Below are positions 56,641-64,000 of a stretch of 64,000 bases of DNA, in pieces (within the stretch, counting starts at the first letter, position 1; each line of letters opens with the position of its first letter). The notes below the pieces were generated by a model. The model had not been told where the DNA came from. It did not search any database and saw only the letters and a list, made by a program, of their open reading frames with translations. The DNA lies in contig MNCI01033474.1 of NCBI GenBank assembly GCA_015680685.1, forward strand, positions 1,549,424-1,613,423. The letters are read 5' to 3'. A program made the position numbers and the translations under genes. This stretch comes from Gnetum montanum. Its lineage: Eukaryota; Streptophyta; Gnetopsida; Gnetales; Gnetaceae.

Positions 56641-59600
56641 TAGTCCACCTAAGCCCTTGATTACACCTGTGGTTGACAAGCCTGTTTCTTCATCTTCCTT
56701 TGTATCAAACACCTTTGAGTCCCCTTCAAATCAAAATTTGCCTAGGATCCATACTATCATGCTTACTCATACTATATTTGATTGGATCTATGTTGGAAAC
56801 CTTCCTAGGAAGTTAGCTAATCCTAGAAGTCCTCTGATTTATTTGCAGATTGCTAAGAATGACTCTTTCAAGGCTCTTCTTGATTTAGGTTCTAGTGTTA
56901 ATTTAATCTCTCATGAGATGTACACTGCATGGAACTTGAATCCTCTCAAGAAGAGCAACATAAGATTAGAATTTGTAGACCATTCCATCACTGTTCCTTT
57001 GAGACTAGTAGAAGACATTATTACCACTATCTATGGGTAGTCTTATCTTGCTAATTTCCTAGTGATCAAAGTGGAGAACTACAAAGGAGATTTTCTAATC
57101 ATCATGGGAAGGGAATGGATGAGCACTATTGATGCAAGAATAGGCATAAGAGATCTTTCCCTAGAAATATCTAATGAAAATGCATTTAGAAAGATTAAAA
57201 AAGAGAGAGAGTTCCATGCATCGTGTACAATGATACAAGGTGAAATTTTGTGTAGAAAGTATGGGCCATGAAATAAGCATCTATCTCTGCATGCAAGCAG
57301 TGTGCACCAAAAGTAGAAATTCAAAGGTGTTTGTACGCAGCATCCACAAAAAAAGAGGACATGTAATGGTTGATCATTGATTTTGAAAGTAGTACACTTT
57401 GCATGGAATCTACAAAGAGCCTAACATGTGCATATGTCATAGGCATAGACGAACTAGAGCAAGATCATCATCAACTCTCTCATGATACAAATGATGATAC
57501 CTACAAGGGAGTGTTGGAAATTCCTAAAAGTTTCAAGTAAGAGCCCCTTGAACTGAAAATGCTACTTGCTGGAATAGAATATGTGTTTTTAAAAAATGGG
57601 AAGCTAGTCAAAATCAATGCAAATCTTGCTCTAGAGCAAAAAAAGATGTTGTTGAAGGTAGCTGAAAAATGATTAGCAGCATGTTCTTGGTTATATCCTA
57701 AACTCATAGGGATTGATCCTAGGATATGCTAGCATCACATCTACATTGATCCAGCCATGAAGCCAAAAAGATAGCTATAGAGGTGATTAAACCCCACATT
57801 GAAGTAGATCATCGAGGAAATTGAACAACTCCTCAAGGTGGGGTTCATTTATTTCATTGCAGATAGTGAGTGGGTTAGTCCACTCATGATTGTGCCAAAG
57901 AAAGGAGGTAAGTGGTGGGTCTATATTGATTTTCAACTACTGAATATGGCAACATTCAAAGATCATTTTCCATTGCCATTTGTTGATTAGGTATTGGACA
58001 CAATATCTGGGCATTGCTACTGCAATTTGCTAGATGGTTATAGTGACTATAACCAAATTCAAATTGCACTAGAGGACTAGGTAAAGATAACATTCACAAG
58101 TCCTTAGGGGACTTTTGCATATTGCAAGATGCCATTTAGTCTATGCAATGCTTCTGTTACATTCCAATTCTTGGTTTTGAGCATTTTTCAATAGCACATC
58201 GGTAGTGGTATGGAAGTCTTCATGGATGACTTCTCCACTTATGGAGCTACATTTGAGCAAGCCTTTGACCACCTTAAGAAAGTGATAAAATGATGTGTGG
58301 AAACCAACTTGTGGCTTAATTGGAAAAATGGTCACTTAATGATCCAAAAGGAATTGTATTGGGGCATAGAATATCATAAGTAGGAATTGAGGTAGACCTT
58401 CAAAAAATAACGATCATCCAAGGAATAACTTGCCAACAAGAAATTGTTAAAGATGTTCAATCATTTCTTGGGCATAGTAGCTACTATTGGCAATTCATAG
58501 AGAATTTCTCTAAGCTCACAAAAGTATTGGTGGAGCTAACAAAGAAATATGCTCCCTTTGTCTAGACTATGGAATGTGAAAAAGCATTCCAATAGATAAA
58601 AGAGAAACTTGTAGAAACTCCAACCCTACAAGCACTTGACTAGTCTAGACCATTTCATATCATGACGGATGCATCTAACTATGCATTGGGGGCTATGCTT
58701 ACATAGTTAGATGACAAGAAACATCCATACTACATCCACTATACTAGCCAAAGTATTGTGGTGCACAACTAAACTACACCACTATAGAGAAAGAGCTAAT
58801 GGCAGTGATGTTTTCTCTAGAAAAATTTAGGCATTATGTGCTTTGATACAAGGTGTTTGTGCACACAGATCATAGTTCCATCCTCTTCTTAATGAATAAG
58901 CCAACAGTGAGCCCTTGTATCATATGGTGGCTGGTGATCTTGTAGGATTTCGATCTTATGATGGTAGATTAAAAGGGCATTGAGAATGTGGTCGTTGATC
59001 ACTTGTCTCAGTTATGATGGGACAACATAAGGGAAGAAAATCCACTATCTGATATGTTTCCTGATGAACTCCTATTTGCTAAGGCTATAATTGAATAATT
59101 TCCTAATAAGCCTAAATGGTATGATGGAGTTCTTACCTATCTTCTCACTTAGGAGATGCTACAAGGGTTGGACCATCAGAAGAAACAACAGTTTCTTCAC
59201 TAGGTAAAACACTTCATGGAGATTAATAGACAACTATACAAGATATGCATCGATGACCTAGTTTATTGGTGTGTCCTTGATGCCAATCAACTACATGTTC
59301 TCTAAGATGCTTATGAAGGTCCTTGCAGAGGACACTGTTGGGAGATGCATGACCATTAAAATCCTGATGGTAGAGTACTATTGGCCAATAATCTTTAGGG
59401 ATGCTCACCATGATATATGGTCTTGTGAATGATTCCAACAAGATGATGGAATGGCTACTTGAATGGATGGACCACAATAATGGATTCAACCACTAGAACT
59501 CTTCAACATATGGGGCATTGATTTTATGGGTTCCATCACACCCATGTAAAATGGAAAAGTGTACATTATAGTTGCTACTGACTACTATATAAAATGGGTA

Positions 59601-60400
59601 GAAGTTGTAGTCATCATTGATTGTACATCTTCTACTGCTACTTGATTTGTACAAAAAATGTTGTAAATAGGTTTGGTGTGCCACATGCATTAATTTCTAA
59701 TAATAGAAATCACTTTATAGGCACTACTTTTTGGAAGCTCATGCAATGCTTGGGGGTTGAATATAAACTTACAACACCATACTACCCCTAAGACAATGGT
59801 CAAGCTAAGGTTACCAATAGGGAAATCACAAGGATTTTGATAAGAATTGTTAGTAAATAAAGGAAATACTGGAGCACAAAACTCAATGATGCCCTTTGAA
59901 CTTACCATTCAACATGGAAACTTTCTATAGGCTATTCTCCCTATGAGCTTGTGTATGGAAAATTACCAATACTTCCTATTCAATCTGAGCTCCGTACACT
60001 TTCAACAAGTTGTGAGCTTGACCTTAACTTAAGTATAGCACAAAAAGAAATACTAATGAATCTCAACCTGCTAGACAAAAATCGATTAGTAGCCCTATCA
60101 TCTAATGAGTTGCATAAGGCCTACAATAAAAAGTATCATAACCTTAAAATCAGAAAAGTCAAATTTCAACCAAGAGATAAGGTTCTTTACTAGAATCGCA
60201 CACACATACCTCAATGAACTAAGTTCCAAACATTGTGGGAAGCACCTTATATCATTTACAAAACTTTTCCTTCTAGGGTCATGATGATCTATAAACCTAA
60301 GAGCCCAGACAAAAAATAACTCGTCAACATCCAACAAATCAAACCTTTCCATGAGCATAAGCTAGAAAATATGACAAATGTCTCATTGTATGGACAACCA
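56641..60400 (+). pseudogene. pol: pol of element E: protease, RT, RNase H, integrase
   Basis: Protease in 56657-57271: LLDLGSSVNLIS (about 56876-56911), then FLIIMGREWMS after one stop. RT: IEQLLKVGFIYFI (about 57820), LMIVPKKGGKWWVYIDF, HFPLPF, and the catalytic FMDD at 58219-58230. RNase H: FSLEKFRHYVLWYKVFVHTDH (about 58810-58870). Integrase: zinc region near 59290; first catalytic Asp kept (59520-59522, GIDFMG); second Asp is AAT, Asn (59699-59701); third residue is AAG, Lys (59807-59809) in GQAKVTNREI. Tail GYSPYELVYGKLPILPI (from about 59930) and FQTLWEAPYII. More than twenty stops in all; those at 58192, 58641, 58704 and 59015 coincide with element A. Confidence 0.88.
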
Positions 60401-62338
60401 TACTCCATATTTTGGATCTCCTCCTTTTAACTTAGTCATGGGGGAGATGGCCACCCATGCTAACCATATAAGAGGCTTCTTAGTTTTTCAATTTTTTGTT
60501 TTACACATTTTTTATTTTAAATCTTCTTGTTTTCATGTTATTAATCTTTTCTAATTTTTGTTTTACACCATTGTTAGTGCATTTTCTATTTCTTAAATAT
60601 TTTACATTTTCTTTTATATTTTATTTTATTTTATTTATTTTGTTTTTTTTTTGTGTGACTTTCTAACTTTTTGTTAATAAGTGCCAGGTACAATGGTAAT
60701 GCATAGCTTGATGGTGGTATGTACATTTTTGTTATTTGATTGTTGATGTTTGGTTTTTGGCTTTGAATTCCATTACGGATAATTAGGACATGGTTTCTTT
60801 TTCATGCAATAGGCAATGAGCCCACAACATTCACCTATTCACAAACTCTATGGTTATCTTTGTTTTGGAAACATGCAGTTCTTTTTTCATTTATAAAACT
60901 TTAATAAATTTGTGACCTCAGTAGTTTCTAGAATTGGAAAGGATTCAAAGGTTTTAACACGGTGTGGCTTCAGGGAGATTTGGTATTATTTGTGCCTTTT
61001 TGTTTGCTTGGGTGCATGTGTGTTTTCATGGATTTCTTACCATTTTATGTCAACCAATAAAAAGAAGCTAAATAAGTCTTTGCATAGTGTGGTTCTCATA
61101 AAAAAAATGATGGGAATTCAAAGCACACTTGTTAGACAAAATAAATGCATACATATTTGCATGGTGTGCTTTTCATTTCAAAAAGAAGAAGAAAAGAAGA
61201 AAATGATGGGAATTCAAAGCACATCCCTTAGAAAAAATAAACAGGATACAAGCACTGGTTATGGGACTAGTCCCCTCTAACTAAGGCCCTTTCTCACTTT
61301 CTACTTCTCTTTTCTTCTTTAATAAGGAATAGTGGTTATTTTATGGGAGCACTCTTGTGTCTCAAGGGATGGAGTTGTCTTAGAATCATAATGCAAAGTC
61401 ACTAAATGTGGTTGGTTTTGGTCTGGACTAAGGATGAATTCTATCAAGTCATTTAACCACAAAGTCCATAAAGGGCTTCATCTGACCTTACTCAGCAACT
61501 CCATTCCACTCTCTCTCATCCATCTATGCTTTCCATGTCTCACCTCACTACCGGTTTCATGTTCTTATTCAATGTCTTGGTTTGATATGTTGGAATTCTT
61601 AGTTAGTTTCTTTTGGGTTTTTGTACTTAACCTTCTATAACCATTAATCATCCATGGAGCCCATGGACTCTTTGGTTTGAAGTTATGCAAGGGCATAAAA
61701 GGCTTTTGGCTACTTTGCAGAGGACCCACTTGCATATCATTTGGTTCAGTTAGTTAAGTTCTCTATCCTTAGACACTCTCTTTTTTATTATTGTGAATTA
61801 TTACACCCTCAAATATTTTCCTTGTGTTGAACTTTTTTAGAATTTAATGGATTGCTTATCTATTTTACCTATTTATCAGCCTTCCCACTAACACTACTAA
61901 AGGAATCAATCTACCACAATCATAACCTAGTCAAGTGTAACCATCAATAACACAAGGCATTTAATAGCTATGTATTACACATTGCATAATAATTCATGAT
62001 CTTGTTGTCATTGTAGTGGGAAGCATGGATTGGAACTGGGAGTATCTTCACCAAGGATGATGTGGCAGTACCATACAATGAGGACCGTTCATTATTTTTG
62101 GATCTTCTCTTTCGCTCTTTAGCTACCAAAAGGCATTGGATGTTAGTTTTCTCAGGGGTGTTCACTTCTCTTATCATGAACATCCAATTTTATAAAAATT
62201 GTAACTCTGTATACTTGGGCACTTAGAATTTGTTGTTCCATTTGAGTCAGTTTCTATGTTAGTCAATAATCCCATACCTACCTAATATTTTATAAAGAAC
62301 TTGTTTCTTTCCTTCTTCACCCAAGGATGAATTTTAAT
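60401..62338 (+). other. Long 3' non-coding region of element E
   Basis: Matches the 3' region of A in order (TCATGGGGGAGATGGC 60436, TTGATGTTTGGTTTTTGGC 60743, GCAAGGGCATAAAAGGC 61687). Contains an internal duplication of TGGGAATTCAAAGCACA (61112 and 61206). Strongly T-rich at 60480-60660. No convincing gene: the frame at 60912-61280 has no counterpart in A. Confidence 0.6.
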
Positions 62339-62353
62339 TTAGTCATGGGGGTA
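62339..62353 (+). promoter_or_regulatory. Polypurine tract region of element E
   Basis: TTAGTCATGGGGGTA directly before the 3' LTR. Confidence 0.72.
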
Positions 62354-63116
62354 TGATGAATCACATTGTTTTCATCTGCTCTAATGTTGGGTATCCGACA
62401 TTGGGGTCTAGATGCAACATCAGGTATCCAATGTTTGGGGGTATACGTTGGCCTATAAATATAGCACCTGGATCCTAATTTAGAATGAGCTTTTTAAATT
62501 TTTAGTCAAAGTAGCAAAAGGAGTCTAAGTGTGTATGGTTCTTTGTTCGAGCACTGATGTACCTAAACATAATAGTGTGACAGGAATAAAAATGAACTCT
62601 TTTGATAATCCTTATAGCACCGAGAATAGATTAATGTTTTCTTTAATGCACTTTACTTTAATGCATTTGAATTAAGTAGTTACTTTTTAGTTGTTAATGA
62701 ATATAAGCATGACCACTTCAAGCATACATATAGTACTTGGTAACCCAACAATGCTTAACATTTGGTAGCCCAGTAGCACTATATGTGTTTAGGAAAGTGG
62801 GACAATCACTTATGTTAGGCTAGTTAGACAGTAGAATAATTAGATATTTTTTATTCCTCTATCTTTCATTTTTGTTGTAGGTAATTAAACTTATATAACA
62901 TAAAATGAGAAAAATCATGTACCTCAATTACACTTAAACCATACCCTTAACCCTCACAAGTGTAGTTAGATAGACAAAGAATGTTCTCAATGCCCATTTC
63001 ACTTCCTAGAGAAACTAGTGCACTAGAGAACTATAGGTCCATAAAATTTGACTAGATCATGTGTAACGCCTTAGTGATTCATATGGTTCGGTGTAGGGGT
63101 ACTTCATTGCTCATCA
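62354..63116 (+). repeat. 3' LTR of element E
   Basis: 763 bases, TGATGAATCAC to TTGCTCATCA. About 60 bases present in the 5' LTR after the TATA box (53415-53480) are missing here. TATAAA 62454-62459. Followed by ATTGT. Confidence 0.9.
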
Positions 63117-63121
63117 ATTGT

Positions 63122-64000
63122 GTTAATTTTTCTTGTTCTGTTGTCTCTCTTGTGAATAAAACAATCATGTTTCCCATTAAGGTGAGGTTTTCTCTATGTT
63201 GTCAAGTTGTAAGGGGCTGCTTATTTAGACATTGAGACCATGACATCCATCCATCCATTCCATTAATAAGAGGTACTTTCCCTGGTCATAATGATAATCT
63301 TTTCCATCACACAACCTAATAATAAATCTATGATCATTGTGTTTGGATAGAAGAGTATAGAGCTAAGGAAGAATGTGAAGGATATGACATGAAGGGGATT
63401 TGTGAATTCTCTTTGGCCACTTCTATATGTTCTAATCATGTTGTTGAGGTTGTAATCATATCCATGTAGATCTAATGAAAAATGGAAGTAAGAGTAACCT
63501 AAAATGGAATTGAATAAACTTTTATGGGTCCCATTAGAAAGACATGTACCCATGCCTAAAGGTTGGTAGCTTCTCAAAATCAAAAAAAGAGAGTGAAAAA
63601 GAAAAATAAATAAATAATGTGCCATAATAAAGCTTCTCCCTTCCACAAAATGCCAAGTGATGTTACTCCTTGTAACTTTGATAGTCTTATGGTTATTTTC
63701 CAATGTGATGAAATGATGTGGTGTGACTTCAATGTGGTTTGGACTTGGTTTGAATCTTGGAAGGAATGACTCATGAGTATTTAACCATTCATAACACATA
63801 AGGTTTCCTTGCGACCATGGTGAGACACCTCATGCCCCAATTTCTGCAATCCTTTCTACTATCCATCTCACCTTATTGTCCGTGTGATCATAACTTGTGG
63901 TTTTTGTGTAACATAGAGTTATTATCTCAAAGTGGTGGTTTTAACATGTGTGTTTTGTTTCATAGATATGCATTGCATTCAAGACCTTTAATGCCTATGA
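63122..64000 (+). other. Spacer of element C, continued to the window end
   Basis: Follows the spacer of B from about 14300 to 15185: GTGAATAAAACAATCATG (63153; B 14332), CATCCATTCCATTAATAAGAGG (63250; B 14428), CATGCCTAAAGGTTGGT (63552; B 14732), CTTTAATGCCTATG (63985; B 15165). On the minus strand 63799-63263 is an uninterrupted 178-codon frame with similarity to antisense frames in B and D. Whether it is a gene is uncertain. Confidence 0.7.

Larger units (their letters stand above)
53243..63116 (+). mobile_element. Element E: complete pol-bearing Ty3/gypsy LTR retrotransposon nested in element C
   Basis: 9874 bases: LTR 53243-54081, primer site 54083, gag from 54243, protease/RT/RNase H/integrase to about 60400, 3' region, polypurine tract, LTR 62354-63116. 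Flanks GTTGT and ATTGT differ by one base. Same order and same size as element A without its insert. Coding is badly degraded but every pol domain can be followed. Confidence 0.92.
40467..64000 (+). mobile_element. Element C: LTR element holding nested elements D and E; runs off the window
   Basis: 5' LTR 40467-41355, primer site 41357, gag 41482-43592, element D (minus) inserted, gag resuming 52742-53135, spacer to 53242, element E inserted, spacer resuming at 63122 to the window end. Both resumptions match element B: the gag tail with CATGGGGGTCACCCC matches B 14170-14195, and 63159-64000 follows B 14320-15185 block by block. C is therefore likely to be of the pol-less type, but its ORF2 and 3' LTR would lie beyond 64000. 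Confidence 0.85.

Noticed and set aside
60912-61280. 122-codon frame in the 3' region of E as an env-like gene
   Set aside because: No signal peptide or membrane pattern of that kind, and element A lacks the frame at the same place.

Overview
The window reads as a stretch of plant nuclear DNA from a large, repeat-swollen genome. It is AT-rich, almost all of it is decayed retroelement sequence, elements are nested inside elements, and there is only one convincing non-transposon gene. A gymnosperm is a reasonable guess from the age and depth of the nests, but this is inference; no rRNA, tRNA or recognised host gene fixes the species.

Layout. 1-2500: left-running LTR element (F) entering from outside the window, its gag split by a solo LTR (444-1330, target duplication CTAGG). 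2501-5245: the only apparently non-mobile segment, holding an intact minus-strand gene for a 348-residue membrane protein I do not recognise (3204-4250), with a duplicated block upstream. 5246-23921: Ty3/gypsy element A (gag, protease, RT, RNase H, integrase), target duplication GTCAT, split in its integrase region by element B (11232-19963, target duplication GTGTG). 23959-26332: LINE remnant on the minus strand between 29-base direct repeats. 27136-29760: remnants of a chromovirus integrase tail and a Ty1/copia RNase H, the latter split by a solo LTR (28823-29645). 31072-31491: a long inverted-repeat (foldback) element. 31500-38262: Helitron remains on the minus strand, comprising a Rep N-terminal gene with two apparent introns, a second deletion-derived copy, tandem copies of the helicase 3' end and long 5' tandem repeats. 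40467 to beyond the window end: element C, into which D (43593-52741, minus strand) and E (53243-63116) have inserted.

A and E are pol-bearing. B and D, and C as far as it is visible, are a different class: same termini (TGATGA...TCATCA), same tRNA-Asp-like primer site and same TCATGGGGGTA polypurine tract as A and E, with a gag, but no protease, RT, RNase H or integrase. In B and D the pol position is taken by about 1.9-2.0 kb of sequence resembling the 3' region of A, followed by a second long reading frame (ORF2, about 2.8 kb) encoding a globular domain plus an extended coiled coil. B and D therefore look like non-autonomous partners of the A/E lineage, carrying an extra protein of unknown purpose. 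The lineage resembles Athila/Tat-type (non-chromodomain) Ty3/gypsy by primer site, FMDD RT box, CX2CX3HX4C gag knuckle and integrase tail.

The two pol-bearing copies share in-frame stops at the same codons and both have Lys in place of the third catalytic residue (Glu) of integrase. Either their common source was already defective and was copied in trans, or the same methylated sites decayed twice. Every retroelement gene here is a pseudogene; coordinates of pseudogenes are approximate except where start or stop codons are named.
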